This document shows positions 11,163-22,300 of a stretch of DNA of 64,000 bases, one piece after another (position 1 is the stretch's first letter; every line of letters starts with the position of its first letter). The DNA lies in contig NC_091255.1 in NCBI RefSeq assembly GCF_042477335.2, positions 36,434,501 through 36,498,500 of the forward strand, given 5' to 3'. This stretch comes from Ovis canadensis. Its lineage: Eukaryota; Chordata; Mammalia; Artiodactyla; Bovidae. The notes under the pieces are model-generated. The model was not told where the DNA came from. It did not search any database and worked only from the letters and a program-made list of their open reading frames with translations. The position numbers were made by a program, and so were the translations under genes.

Positions 11163-11825
11163 CTGGTGTATTATTTATTGCTGGATAACAAATTACCCCC
11201 AAATTTAGCCACTTAAAATAATTAATATTTATTATCTCGCATGGTTTGTGGGGTCAAGAATCTGGGAGCAACTTAGCTGAATTGTTCTTGCTCAGGTTCT
11301 CTCATGATGTGACAGTCAGGATGTCGGATGAGTCATCTGAAGTCTGCTGATGTCATCTGAAGGCTTGACTGGGGCTGGAGGATCCACTTCTAATATGGTT
11401 CACTGGTAGGGCTGCTGGCAGGAAGCCTCAGTTCCTTCCCACAAGGGCTGCTTCAGGGCTAGCTACCCCCACAGAGAGCCATTGAAGAGAGCAACGAGGA
11501 GGAAGCTCCAGTGCCTTTTATGACCTAGTGTTGGGAGAGATCCTCCATCACTTCCATCATAGTTCTATTGGTTGGAAGCAAGTCACTAGCTTCACCCCGC
11601 ACTCAAGGGGAGGGGAGTTAAGATCTACCTATCGAGGGAAAGAGTATCAAGAATTTGTGGGGCAACTTCCTTGGTGGTCCAGCAGTTAAGACTCCATGCT
11701 TCCTCTGCAGGTGGCACGGGTTAGATCCCTGGTTGGGAAACAAAGATCCCATATGCCACACAGTGTGTCCAAATTAAAAAAAGAGAGAATTTGTGGGTAT
11801 ATTTTAAAGTCACCAGAGTCTGCCT
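11163..11825 (+). mobile_element. Old LTR-like fossil (MaLR/ERVL-like, family not named)
   Basis: Landmarks are GGATAACAAATTACCCCC, CTTAAAATAATTAATATTTA, CTTGACTGGGGCTGGAGGAT, ATTGGTTGGAAGCAAGTCAC and CACTCAAGGGGAGGGGAG. I know this as a common mammalian interspersed repeat of LTR type but cannot give the subfamily. Broken and old; a CHR-type SINE is inserted at 11662-11785. Confidence 0.55.
11662..11785 (+). mobile_element. CHR-type SINE inside the LTR fossil
   Basis: The 12-base target duplication AGAATTTGTGGG lies at 11650-11661 and 11786-11797. Head is CAACTTCCTTGGTGGTCCAG. Confidence 0.9.
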
Positions 11826-12047
11826 TCAGGTCGTACATTATTTGCATTCCCCCCACAAGCAAAACATGCTTACCTATCCCAAGGCCCCTCAAAGTCTCAT
11901 CCCATTCCAATATCAATTAGCTGAAACTTTGGAATCTTGCTGTGTTATAAATGATGGAGTTAGGTCCCCCTTGTGAGGTCTTTAAGACCTGTTCCAACTT
12001 GGCTGTGGCAATGCCACTTGAGAGGCAAAAGAAATTAGACGCTCCTA

Positions 12048-12230
12048 TGGGACATCCTCTGGTGGTCTAGTGGCTAAGACTCTATGCTCCCAATGCAGGG
12101 GGCCTGGGTTCAATCCTTGGGTCAGGGAACTAGATCTCACATGCTGCAACTAAGACCCAGTGCAGCAAAACAAACAAACAAACAAACAAACAAACAAAAA
12201 CAAAAAAAAACCCTAAATATTAAAAAAAGA
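12048..12230 (+). mobile_element. CHR-type SINE with AAAC tail
   Basis: Flanked by a long, slightly diverged target duplication (AAGAAATTAGACGCTCCTA at 12029-12047, near-copy at 12231-12248). The tail is (CAAA)n followed by A-rich sequence. Confidence 0.9.
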
Positions 12231-12577
12231 AAGAAATTAGAGGTCCTAGAAGAGGGGGACATGGCATGACACCTGGGAAGAACACCCTGGGAACAGGCTC
12301 AAGTGAGCAGATGGACAACTGAGAGAGAGACAGTGTGAGGACCTGGGGGAAAATGTCATTATTGGGGTCAGGGTGGAGTCCACAAGCAAAAGGCGTGAGG
12401 AGATTTACTGGTGCATTTGAGTGTCACTAGGTCACAGAGATGGGGAGGCCCAGAAGGGGAACTTGTGGCAGGAACTAAACCAGCCAGACCCCTCTGGTAC
12501 ACCTGGTTACCTGGTCACCTGGTGAGACATCAGGAAAACATGAATGTTCAGAATTTTGCAATACATTTGCCTGTTGT

Positions 12578-12975
12578 TATGGACTGAGTTTTGTTTCCCC
12601 CCAAATTCATGTGTTAAAGCCTTAATTCTCAGTACCTCAGAAAGTGACTATGCTTGGAGACAGGGTCTTTAAAGAGGTGATTAAATTAAAATGAGGTTAT
12701 AGGGTGGGCCCTACACAAACTGACTGGTATCCTTATAAGAAGAGACGAGGAATAGAGACATCAGGGTTGTGTATGCATAGAAGAAAGACCACATGAAGAC
12801 ACAGAGAAGGTGACCACCAGCAAACCAAGTAGGAAGATCTCAGAAGAAACCAAACCTGTGTATACCTTGATCTTAGCTCTAGTCTCCAGAAGTGTGAGAA
12901 AATAAATCTCTGTTGTTTAAACCACCCAGTATTTGGTCCTTTGTTATGGCAGTCCTAGAAACCAACACACCACCT
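12578..12975 (+). mobile_element. MLT1-like MaLR LTR fossil
   Basis: Runs from GTTATGGACTGAGTTTTG to GTTATGGCAGTCCTAGAAAC and keeps the canonical MLT1 order: CTTATAAGAAGAGAC, GAAGACACAGAGAAGG, ACCTTGATCTTAGC, AAATAAATCTCTGTTG. It looks near full length as a solo LTR, and is old (eutherian-wide family). Confidence 0.85.
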
Positions 12976-13147
12976 AAATCAAGTCCAAGAATAGATGAGG
13001 CTCTTTGGATGTTATTCCCTAAGTACATCTCCTGGACACCTGTGAGCTAAAGAGACAAGTGATTATCCCCTGCACACCCAGGATACAAGGGTGGGACAGT
13101 CAAAGGATAACAATGGTACACATTACCGTTTAAAAAGGAGGGACATA

Positions 13148-13280
13148 AGGGACTTTCCTGGTGGTCCACTGGCTAAGACTCCTTGCTCCCACTGCAGGGG
13201 GCAAGGGTTCGATCCCTGGTAGGGGAACTAAGATCCCACATGCTGCAATGTGCAGCTGAAAAGAATAAATAAATAAATAA
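13148..13280 (+). mobile_element. CHR-type SINE
   Basis: GGGACTTTCCTGGTGGTCCA head, GGTTCGATCCCTGGTAGG box, AAAT tail. The target duplication TTTAAAAAGGAGGGA(C/T)AT is at about 13129-13147 and 13281-13298. Confidence 0.9.
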
Positions 13281-13429
13281 TTTAAAAAGGAGGGATATGA
13301 GAGGCACACAGGAGTCACTGGTTCATAGCAGTTCTGATATCCAGCTGGGAAAATGTTGAAATCTCCTTGATTAGGACTCAGCCTATCTCTGCCCAGGAGT
13401 GAGTCTCCATGAGTCTCTTTTTATTATTT

Positions 13430-13940
13430 TTTTAAAGATAAAATCCATATACCATAAAATTTACCATTTAAAAGTATAGACGTTGGTAGTTTTAGTATAT
13501 TTATGTTGTGCAACCATCACCACTATTCAATTCCAGAACATTTTTACCACTCAAATCACTCTGCATTCCCCGCCCAGTCCCTGGCAACTACTAATCTACT
13601 TCCTATGGATTGCCCTATTCTGGGCAATTCAGTTAAATGGAATCATACAATATGTGACCGTCTGTGTCTGGCTTCTTCTATTTAGCATAATGCTGTCAAG
13701 GTTTGTTCATATTATAAAGTATGTCACTACTTCATTCTGGTTTATGGATGAATAATATTTCACTGCATGGATATGATATATTTTATTTATCTATTTGTAA
13801 GCTGATGGACATTTGGGACTTTGGGCTCTCATGCATAATTTTGCTATAAATATGAATATGTAAATTTTCATACATAATGTTTTCAGTTTTCTAGGGAATG
13901 TAAATAGTGGAATTTCTGGGTCACATGGTAATTTCCACAG
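13430..13940 (-). repeat. L1M 3' end, antisense
   Basis: Classic antisense old-L1 text: AAAATTTACCATTTAAAAGT, TGTGCAACCATCACCACTAT, CAGTCCCTGGCAACTACTAA, TCTATTTAGCATAATGCTGTC. Confidence 0.8.
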
Positions 13941-13954
13941 TATCAAATGTTGGC

Positions 13955-14213
13955 AGTAGTGTGGAGTAACAGGAACTCTCCTTCATTGTTGGTGGGAATG
14001 CAGAATGGTGCAACCACTTCGGAAGACAGTTTGAAAATTTCTTAGCAAACTAGATATACTGTTACCATATGATCCTGCAGTTACACGCCTAGGTATTTAC
14101 CCCAATGAACTGAAAACTTATGCCCATACACAAACTTGCATTTAATTATAGCAACTTTACTTATAATTGCCCCAAATTGGAAGCAACCTAAATGTCCATC
14201 AGTGGGTGAATGG
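13955..14213 (+). repeat. L1M ORF2 3' fragment, sense
   Basis: GGAACTCTCCTTCATTGTTG, GGTGGGAATGCAGAATGGTG, CAACCTAAATGTCCATCAG are the familiar sense text of the end of L1 ORF2. A CHR-type SINE cuts it at 14214. Confidence 0.8.
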
Positions 14214-14335
14214 AGGGAATTCCCTGGCGGTCCAGTGGTTAGGACTTGGTGCTTTCACTGTCAGGGTCCTGGGTTCAATCCCTGGTCAGGGAACTAAGAT
14301 CCCACACACAAGTCAAACAAACAAACAAAAAAAGA
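14214..14335 (+). mobile_element. CHR-type SINE
   Basis: Head AATTCCCTGGCGGTCCAGTG, GGGTTCAATCCCTGGTCAGG box, CAAA tail; inserted into the L1M fragment. Confidence 0.85.
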
Positions 14336-14469
14336 CTGTTTGCATGGAATCCTGCTTCTGTAAGCCCAAGAGTTACTGCCCTGTATCCTCATGTTCATAG
14401 GTCCCCAGGCCTAGGGACTGGTCACAGGAAGGCAAAGTTGTCCGCCCTCTTAGTAGGACTCTGACAAAA

Positions 14470-15290
14470 AATTGGAGGGTGGGGGAGACATAATTTCAAA
14501 TTTACAGAAAATTTGCAAGAACAGTACAAAAGTTGCAAGGACAGTACAAAGAATTCCTTTATATTCTTCACCCAGATTTCCCCAAATGTTAATATTACTA
14601 CATCTGCTTTGTATCTCTTCTTTCTTTCCTCCCTACCTCTCTCCCTCATTCCCTCTCTCCCCCTCCACACCCTTTTTTTCCCTCTACTGTTTGAGATTAA
14701 GTTGCAGACATGATGCCCCTTTACCTCCAAATACTTCAGTGTCTAGTCTTAAAAACAAGGTGCATAACCACACCTTGTTTTCCATAACAACAGTGTAAGT
14801 CTCAAGATCAGGAAATTCACACTGATATCATAATATAAGCTTCAAATAATATTCAGATTTTGCCAATTATCCCCGTGATATCCACTATAAAAGAAAATCC
14901 TGGATCATGCATCATATTCAGTCGCCACGTCTCTTTCACCCACTTTAACTGGAAGAGTTTCTCAGTCTTTCAATGCCTTCCTAACATTGAGCAGCTATTT
15001 TGTAGGATGCCCCTCCATCTGGGTTAGTCCCATGTGTCTTCATAATTACATTGAGGTGATACATTTTTGGTAGAAATGTCACAGAAATGTTGCTGTGTTC
15101 TCAGTGCATCATATCAAGAGGCACCGGCACCAGTACCAGTACCAACATTGGGATGTTTATTTGATCACCACCTTAAGGTAGTGTCTGCCAGGTGTTTCTA
15201 CTGAGGAGCTGACCAAGTCTACTTCCCCTGCTAGAAGTCCTCTGATGCAACTGAGGCAGAATGGAGACTATTCACAGTTGAACTGCAAAC
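14470..15290 (-). repeat. Old L1-related 3' sequence
   Basis: Text such as TTACAGAAAATTTGCAAGAA, TTCACCCAGATTTCCCCAAA, TTAACTGGAAGAGTTTCTCA and ATTACATTGAGGTGATACAT recalls antisense L1M 3' UTR material. It contains a C/T-rich run at 14630-14690. Family assignment is tentative. Confidence 0.5.
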
Positions 15291-15366
15291 AATCCATCAA
15301 AATTCAGCTGAAGTGACTTTGTGTGGATCCCTCACCGAGCTTCCTTTTACAGAATTATAAGTCTTT

Positions 15367-15490
15367 CCTGGGACTTTGATGGTGGTCCAATGGTTAAGAC
15401 TCCACACTTCCACTGCAGGGAGGCAGGTTTGCTTTCTGGTTGGGGAGCTAAGATCCTGCATGCCACCTGGTACGATCAAAATATAAAATT
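15367..15490 (+). mobile_element. CHR-type SINE
   Basis: GGGACTTTGATGGTGGTCCA head and GAGCTAAGATCCTGCATGCC 3' part; directly followed by a second SINE. Confidence 0.8.
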
Positions 15491-15495
15491 AACTG

Positions 15496-15715
15496 GCTTC
15501 CCCCATGGCTCAGTGCTAAAGAATCTGCCTGCCAACACAGGAGACACGGGTCTGATCCCTGATCCAAGATGCCCATGCTCTGCAACAAGAGAAGACACAG
15601 CAATGAGAAGCCTGCATACTGCAACTAAAGAGTGGCCTTCTCTCGCTACAAACAGAGGAAAGCCTGTGCAGCAACAAAGACCCAGCACAGCCAAAAGTAA
15701 ATAAACAAAACTATT
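15496..15715 (+). mobile_element. CHR-type SINE, long form
   Basis: GGCTTCCCCCATGGCTCAGT head, CGGGTCTGATCCCTGATCC box, then the long-form body AAGACCCAGCACAGCCAAAA and A-rich tail. Confidence 0.8.
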
Positions 15716-15732
15716 GGAAAAGACCTGGATGG

Positions 15733-15925
15733 TGGGAAAGATTAAAGGCAAAAGGAGAAGGGGACAGTAGAAGATGAGATGGTTAGACAGCATCACCAAC
15801 AATGGACGTGGGTTTGAGCAAACTCAGGGAAATAGTGAAGGATAGGGAAGCCTGTGTGCTACATTCCATGGGGCCGCAAAGAGTCAGATACAACTTAGCA
15901 ACTGAACAACAATAATATATTAAGA
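15733..15925 (+). mobile_element. BovB LINE 3' end
   Basis: GTGGGAAAGATTAAAGGCAA to GCAACTGAACAACAATAATA is the last ~190 bases of BovB in sense orientation, 5'-truncated. Confidence 0.85.
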
Positions 15926-15954
15926 AAAAAAAACAACCAAACCTTTGCTTTGTG

Positions 15955-16065
15955 CCCTATTGCAGCATTTAGCACTCTCTACCATGACTGCTGACTTGAT
16001 GGTAATCTAGCACACTGCCTGGCACATAATTGGTGTTTATAAGTGTATAATGAATGAATGAAAGT
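15955..16065 (+). repeat. MIR/L2-like relic
   Basis: GCACACTGCCTGGCACATAA followed by AATGAATGAATG matches the 3' end style of MIR or L2 in sense orientation. Confidence 0.5.
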
Positions 16066-16740
16066 GATAGGCTAGAGAAGTGGGTGGGTGAGGAGAGAAT
16101 AAAGAGGGAAACCAAGATTGATCAGTTTCCAGGAGGCTCTCTTCCTGATACAGGGACTACCTGCATCTGGAGAGGAGGAAGGGTGGCTGCTTCCAGGCAT
16201 CAGGACTGGCTCCCTCCACTCCACTCACAGCAGAGGCAGTGTTTCAGGACTGGGAGGCTGGTGGGTTATTACTGGTGATCTGGGTTAAGTGTTGAGGCAA
16301 GATCTTAGTGGCCCCTGCATTCAAGGCAGCCATTTCCAGGATTCCTGTCACTGCACCAGGAGAAAGGCCTAGGGAGGGCATGACATCCTCTAAAGAACAG
16401 TATATTCAGTGCTGAGAGGGCATGGGGGCGGAGGGGAGAGAGGCAAACATCTGGTCACTAGATGACCTGGCTGTGCAAAACCCAAGGAGGAAAGCTAATA
16501 AGACCTCATCTGCTAGTCGTGATGAGGGAAGTGTCTAAAAGTGAAAAGAAATCCTAGACCAAAGTTCCAGGTGTGGAGAAGTTATTCTGAGCAAGGAGCT
16601 CCTCGACAGAAACGATGCAGAAGCTCAAATTGAACAGGAAGATTCTACAAAGGAGCCTTGGGGAAGCAGAAGGCAAAATATCGGGACCCAATTTCAAAAG
16701 GGAAAAGAGAGAAAACAGAATTAGATCCAACCTATATACT
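16066..16740. other. Unique-looking intergenic sequence
   Basis: No repeat or gene is recognised. The longest frames lack homology that I can see and have no splice context. Confidence 0.4.
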
Positions 16741-16742
<2 letters not shown>

Positions 16743-16780
<38 letters not shown>

Positions 16781-16801
16781 TATATATATATATATATATA
16801 A
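16743..16801. repeat. (TG)n(TA)n microsatellite
   Basis: About 14 TG units, a TATG interruption, then about 10 TA units. Likely length-polymorphic. Confidence 0.95.
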
Positions 16802-16839
16802 CATATTATATACATAGTTAATTATGAATAAGAAAATTA

Positions 16840-17610
16840 GACATAAGATGTACACGCTTGTAAAAGGCAAAGCCTCATATTAAAGCGGGAAGCCAACTGG
16901 CTCAGGAAGTTCATATTTCCTGCTCACTTTGTTTGCTTGGAAAACACAGCAGAGCAGACCATCTGGGGTAATTAATTCTGGGGTAAAAATGTCAGAACTT
17001 GGGTAAACAAAGAGTAGTGCCAAGATAACAGCAATCAAGTGGAACCAGGAACCGAAAACAGAAACCAGGTTTCACTAATTCAAAGGAATAGAGCTCTGAA
17101 CAAAATTCAGAAGAAGATTCTGGGGGCAAACCTATTCTGCATTGGCCAATTTTTGAACAACAGAGGGTTCTTACTTTTACATTTCAAGGTAGCTCAGGTT
17201 TCAAATCAATTTCTGTAAACATTCTACAAAGAAAAGATGTGTAAATCACATATTCAAAAACAGCTCCTCTCCCCATAAAACCTTTCTCCTCAAAATTCCA
17301 CAACCCAAAGCCACCAAATTTGGAAAGGTTAAAATAACTGTGCAGAGGTAACTGGCCTACACAGTGTTGAAGCTCACCTTGATGAACACGCTTTAGTTGT
17401 CAGTGGCACACATGTCCAGAAAGCCTGCAGAATAAATTGGAAGCAACAGTTTAAAGCTGAGCTTCTCAGACACCTCCCCCTTCCGGTCTCAGTGCCAACT
17501 AATGACATTCCAATGTGTAGCCTCAAAAACTACTGGGAATAGCAGCTCAGAAATAACAAAAGAAAATGTTTCTTCTTCCCCTAGAGCTAAAAAAAAAAGC
17601 AGATTCTATT
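16840..17610. other. Unique-looking intergenic sequence
   Basis: No gene or firm repeat call can be made here. It ends at the target repeat of the next SINE. Confidence 0.4.
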
Positions 17611-17625
17611 CCACAATATAAGGCT

Positions 17626-17755
17626 GCTGCTGCTGCTGCTGAGTCGCTTCAGTCGTGTCCGACTCTGTGCGACCCCATGCACTGCAGCCTTCTAGGCTCC
17701 TCCGTCCATGGGATTTTTTAGGCAAGAGTACTGGAGTGGGGTGCCATTGTCTTCT
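17626..17755 (-). mobile_element. BOV-A monomer SINE
   Basis: (GCT)n at the left is the (AGC)n tail on the other strand, followed by GAGTCGCTTCAGTCGTGTCC. The exact 15-base target duplication CCACAATATAAGGCT is at 17611-17625 and 17756-17770. Young-looking. Confidence 0.92.
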
Positions 17756-17844
17756 CCACAATATAAGGCTAGTTTGACAAAGTTGTAAGTAGAAAATACT
17801 CACTAAAGCATCAATCTGAGTCTCCCATCTTCGCTCAAAATACT

Positions 17845-17893
17845 ATATTTGCAAACCATATGTCTGATAAGGGGTTAATATTCAAAATATGAA
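17845..17893 (+). repeat. Small L1 ORF2 relic
   Basis: GCAAACCATATGTCTGATAA and GGGGTTAATATTCAAAATAT match the sense text of old L1 ORF2. BovB abuts it on the right. Confidence 0.6.
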
Positions 17894-19030
17894 CTTCCAG
17901 ATGTTCAAGCTGGATTTAGAAAAGGCAGAGGAACAAGAGATCAAATTGCCAACATCTGCTGGATCATCAAAAAAGCAAGAGAGTTCCAGAAAAGCATCTA
18001 CTTATGCTTTATTGACTACACCAGAACCTTTCACTGTGTGTGGATGACAACAAACTGTGGAAAATTCTTCAAAAGATGGGAATACCAGACCACTTGACCT
18101 GCCTCTTGAGAAATCTGTATTCAGGTTAGGAAGCAATAGTTAGAACTGGACATGGAACAACAGACTGGTTCCAAATAGGAAAAGGAGTACGTCAAGGCTG
18201 TATATTGTCACCCTGCTTATTTAACTTCTATGCAGAGTACATCATGAGAAACACTGGGCTAGAGGAAGCACAAGCTGGAATCAAGATTGCCGGGAGAAAT
18301 ATCAATAACCTCAGATATGCAGATGAAATCACCCTTATGGCAGAAAGTGAAGAGGAACTAAAAAGCCTCTTGATGAAAGTGAAAGAGGAGAGTGAAAAAG
18401 TTGGCTTAAAGCTCAACATTCAGAAAACGAAGGTCATGATATCTGGTCCCATCACTTCCTGGGAAATAGATGGGGAAACAGTGACATACTTCATTTTCTT
18501 GGGCTCCAAAATCACTGCAATGGTGACTGCAGCCATGAAATTAAAAGACTTTTGCTCCTTGGAAGAAAAGCTATGACCAACATAGACAGCATATTAAATA
18601 GCAGGGACATTACTTTGCCAACAAAGGTCTGTCTAGTCAAAGCTATGGTTTTTCCAGTAGTCATGTATGGATGTGAGAGTTGGACTATAAAGAAAGCTGA
18701 GCACAGAAGAATTGATGCTTTTGAACTGTGGTGTTGGAGAAGACTCTTGAGAGTCCCCTGGACTGCAAGGAGATCCCACCAGTCCATCCTAAAGGAAATC
18801 AATCCTGAATATTCATTAGAAGGACTGATGCTGAAGCTGAAACTCCAATATTTTGGCCACCTGATGTGAAGAACTGACTCACTGGAAAAGACTCTGATGC
18901 TGGGAAAGATTGAAGGCAGGAAGAGAACGGGATGACCGATGGTTGGATGGCATCACCGACCCAATGGACATGAGTTTGAGTAAACTCCAGGAGTCAGTGA
19001 TGGACAGTGAGGCCTAGTGTACTGCAGTCC
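17894..19030 (+). mobile_element. BovB LINE, 3' portion
   Basis: Begins in the RT region (GAACTTCCAGATGTTCAAGC) and runs almost to the 3' end. It encodes the box RYADE, where YADD is expected, then a long intact stretch with ESEEELKSLL and SWEIDGET. The Asp-to-Glu change in the catalytic pair and an early stop near 18127 (GTTAGG context) mean it is dead. Fragment of about 1.1 kb, 5'-truncated. Confidence 0.93.
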
Positions 19031-19035
19031 CTTAG

Positions 19036-19155
19036 GACTTCCCTAAGGGTCTAGTTGTTAAGAATCTGCCCTGCAAGGCAGGGGCGTGGGTTTTTTGCAA
19101 TGCACAGGGTTCGGGTTAGATCTCTGGTTAGGGAACTAAGATCCCACATGCTCAT
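19036..19155 (+). mobile_element. CHR-type SINE fragment
   Basis: GGACTTCCCTAAGGGTCTAG head and GGGAACTAAGATCCCACATG 3' core. It lies exactly between two oppositely oriented BovB copies. Confidence 0.8.
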
Positions 19156-19713
19156 TAGTTCAGTTCAGTCGCTCAGTCAAGTCTGACTCTTTGCAACCCC
19201 ATGAACTGCAGCATGCCAGGCCTCCCTGTCCATCACCAGCTCTTGGAGTCCACCCAGAACCGTGTCCATTGAGTCGGTGATGCCATCCAACCATCTCATC
19301 CTCTGTCATCCCCTTCTCTTCCTGCCTTCAATCCCTCCCAGCATGAAGGTCTTTTCCAATGAGTCAGCTCTTCGCATCAGGTGGCCAAAGTATTGGAGTT
19401 TCAGCTTCAGCATCAGTCCTTCCAATGAACACCCAGGACTGATCTCCTTTAGGATGGACTGGTGGGATCTCCTTGCAGTCCAAAGGACTCTTGAGAGTCT
19501 TCTCCAACACCACAGTTCAAAAGCATCAATTCTTCGGTGCTCAGCTTTCTTTACAGTCCAACTCTCACATCCATACATGACCACTGGAAAAACCATAGCC
19601 TTGACTAGATGGACCTTTGTTGGCAAAGTAATGTCTCTGCTTTTGAATATGCTATCTAGGTTGGTCATAACTTTCCTTCCAAGGAGTAAGAGTCTTTTAA
19701 TTTCACAGTTGCA
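19156..19713 (-). mobile_element. BovB LINE 3' fragment, inverted
   Basis: GTTCAGTTCAGTCGCTCAGT to AAGAGTCTTTTAATTTCACA is the last ~560 bases of BovB reversed. The same part of BovB is present in sense orientation just to the left, forming an inverted pair. The reverse strand keeps an open frame of about 120 codons. Confidence 0.93.
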
Positions 19714-19774
19714 ATCACTACATGCTCATAGCATGGCAAAAAAAAAAAAACAAAAAACCCCGAAACATAAAACA

Positions 19775-19995
19775 GTCAAACATAGAGAAGCAGAGATAGA
19801 ATGGTGGTTGCCAGGGGTTAGGGGGAGGGAGAAATGAGGAGCTACTATTCAAGGAGTATAAAGTTTCGACTATGCAAGGTGATTAAATCCTAGACATCAG
19901 CTATACAACTTTCTGTCTACAGTCAACAATGCACTTCAAGTTTGTTAAGGGGTAGGATCACAGGGTAGGATAACTTAACACACTTTGTTAAGTGT
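19775..19995 (+). repeat. L1M 3' UTR relic
   Basis: GATAGAATGGTGGTTGCCAG, GGAGGGAGAAATGAGGAGCT, ATCAGCTATACAACTTTCTG and GTTAAGTGTTCTGACCAC are typical of L1M 3' ends. Confidence 0.75.
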
Positions 19996-20553
19996 TCTGA
20001 CCACAGCAAAAGTGTGTTTGCAAACCAGAGTTGCTCTCTCCACTCCACTCCAGAGCCACCCTGGGAGCAGGAAGAGAACCAAGGGGCGCTCAACCTTGAA
20101 GGGCTGAGTGTATCCTGACCCAGGGCTCCAGGACCAGCCTGTGGCTTGGAATGTGGGTGGACATGTGAACAGACAGAGGGCGCTGAACCTTGCATGGGCA
20201 CGCAGGTGGCAGAGGCCAGGAGGGAGGGCCCAGTCCAACACAGACCTGGATGGGACTTGCCCACATCGGCTGCTCTCCTGCCTCCAAATCTTTTTTTTTT
20301 TTTTGGAGGAAGGGACTTGCTTTAGTTTGACTGGTCATTCTGAGTGAAACTGAACTCTGTGAAAGTTCCCTAAACTGGAGGGAGAACAAGCCCTCCCCCA
20401 TGCCCATCCTTTCACAAACCTGATCACAATTGGATTATCATCCCAATTTACAGGTGAGCTTGGAGCTCAAGGGACTCCTTCGAAGTTACGTATCAAGTTT
20501 ACATGCTTGAGTCTGTGGTGGTGCGGGGGGGATGCTACAGATCTTTACTTCAC
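19996..20553. other. Unique-looking intergenic sequence
   Basis: No gene seen. Holds a T run at 20290-20301. Overlapping frames on both strands show no recognisable protein. Confidence 0.4.
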
Positions 20554-20763
20554 CCCCAGTAGTAGTTCAGATGGTAAAGAATCTGCCTGCAATGCAGGAG
20601 ACCTGAGTTCGATGCCTGGGTTAGGAAGATCCCCAGGAGAAAGAAATGGCAACCCACTACAGTATTCTTGTGTGGAGAATCCCATGGACAGAGGGCCCTG
20701 GCAGGCTACAGTCCATGGGGTTGCAAGAGTCGGATATGACTGAGTGACTAAACCACCACCACC
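20554..20763 (+). mobile_element. Bov-tA SINE
   Basis: GATGGTAAAGAATCTGCCTG, CAATGCAGGAGACCTGAG, CCATGGGGTTGCAAGAGTCG. The 9-base target duplication TTACTTCAC is at 20545-20553 and 20764-20772. Confidence 0.92.
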
Positions 20764-20989
20764 TTACTTCACTGTTATGTCAAATCGTCTTTAGCCCATT
20801 CTTCATTTATTTTTTTCCTGGTAAAATTGAGTTCTGGAGGCCTCCTAATGGAATTCCAGAGATTAGCCTTAAAAAATGCAAGTCTTAATAATGAACAAAA
20901 GGAGCCGCAGGAAGATATGGCAACGTTCCCTTCCTCCTGTGTGCGTGGAGGGAGAGACACTGTTCTGTATTATAAGACTAAGCCAAGGG

Positions 20990-21055
20990 GACTTCCCTGG
21001 GAGTCCAGGGGTTAGGACTCCGTCAAAACACAAACAAACAAACAAACAAAAAACT
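20990..21055 (+). mobile_element. CHR-type SINE, shortened
   Basis: The head GGGGACTTCCCTGGGAGTCC runs straight into a (CAAA)n tail; the middle of the SINE is missing. Confidence 0.7.
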
Positions 21056-21276
21056 TAACCCAAATAATCTAGCTGGACAAGGTATTAAATTAAGATCTTT
21101 CTCAAGAATTGATATTGAAGATTTGTAAGAATGTAACTGGTACTCATTTCTTCAATTTTCTGTTCAAGTAAAACTGCCTGTGTTGTTTGAATGGGGTGGG
21201 GGGAGCAGCATTCTAAGACTTTGGGCATTGTTGCCATACATCCTTAAAAACTACCTCCTAAAAAACTGTCATTCTG

Positions 21277-21421
21277 GGGCTTCCCCGGTGGTCCAGTGGT
21301 TGAGAGTCTGTGCTCCCACTGCAGGGGGCATAGGTTTGATCCCTGGTCGAAAAGAAAACCTAAGATCCCATATGTTGTGTGACCAAAAAAACCCAAGAAA
21401 ACAAAAGCAAACAAACAAAAT
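21277..21421 (+). mobile_element. CHR-type SINE
   Basis: GGCTTCCCCGGTGGTCCAGT head. The 11-base target duplication CTGTCATTCTG is at 21266-21276 and 21422-21432. Confidence 0.9.
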
Positions 21422-21432
21422 CTGTCATTCTG

Positions 21433-21604
21433 ATTGTTGTTTAGTGGCTCAGTCAGGTCTGACTCTTTTCGACCCTGTAGACTGTAGCCTGCCAGCCTCC
21501 TCTGTCCATGGGATTTCCCAGGCAAGAATATTGGAGTGGGTAGCCATTCCCTTCTCCATGGAATCTTCCCCATCCAGGGATCAAACGTGCATCTCTTAGC
21601 TGCT
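21433..21604 (-). mobile_element. Bov-tA SINE
   Basis: Antisense Bov-tA: GTTTAGTGGCTCAGTCAGGT, CCATGGGATTTCCCAGGCAA, CCATCCAGGGATCAAACGTG. Confidence 0.85.
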
Positions 21605-22010
21605 GCTACATGGGTTGAACTTATTGTGTCACCCCAAAGAAGCTGAAGTCCTAACCCCTCCACCCCATACCTGTGAATGTGACCTTATTTGGAAATGGGG
21701 TCTCTTCAGATGATCAAGTTAAAGTGAGGTCACTGAGGATAGGCCCTAATCTACTATGCTAAGGGGACATTTGGACCCAGAGACAACAGACACACACAGA
21801 GGGAAGACAACGAGAAGACACACGGGGACTCTCACCTACAAGCCAAGAAACATCTGAGGCCACCAGAAGAGATTCTCCCTCAAGCCGTCAGAGGGAATCA
21901 ACCCTGATGACATCTTGATCTCAGACATGTGACCCCAGAACTGTGACATAACAAATTTCTGTGCCACCCAGTGGGTTATGACAGCCCCTGGAAATGAAAA
22001 TGAGCACGAC
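21605..22010 (+). mobile_element. MLT1-like MaLR LTR fossil
   Basis: GTGACCTTATTTGGAAATGG, GGACATTTGGACCCAGAGAC, ACACACAGAGGGAAGAC and GGAATCAACCCTGATGACAT are MLT1 landmarks. Broken and old. Confidence 0.8.
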
Positions 22011-22300
22011 CACTACTGGACTTCCTTATCAGTCAGTTTTTTGTTAAAACAAGACAGCATCACTAGGCATTTGCCTCTTCTCCCACATGCATGGCAGGAG
22101 AAACAAAACGCTCATGTAACTTGAATCTGTTTCGTTTGAACGGACAGCCCTGATTGGATGACAAGTCTGACCTGCTCCCATCCTACCAATTGCACCAGGG
22201 TACAGCTGTTTGTTTTCCGTCCACCATTAACCTCTGCTCCTTTTCTATTGTTTGCTCTTCTCATTGTTAACTTGCAAGTGCCCCTTTAAAAATTAGGTAC

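Noticed and set aside
12170-12220. Short regular repeats resembling a CRISPR array
   Set aside because: They are the (CAAA)n tail of a SINE; there are no spacer-repeat units anywhere in the window.
18205-18869. Long open frames encoding reverse-transcriptase-like protein
   Set aside because: They are parts of truncated BovB copies, not host genes; the same holds for the frames at 19306-19668 and 23075-23702 on the reverse strand.
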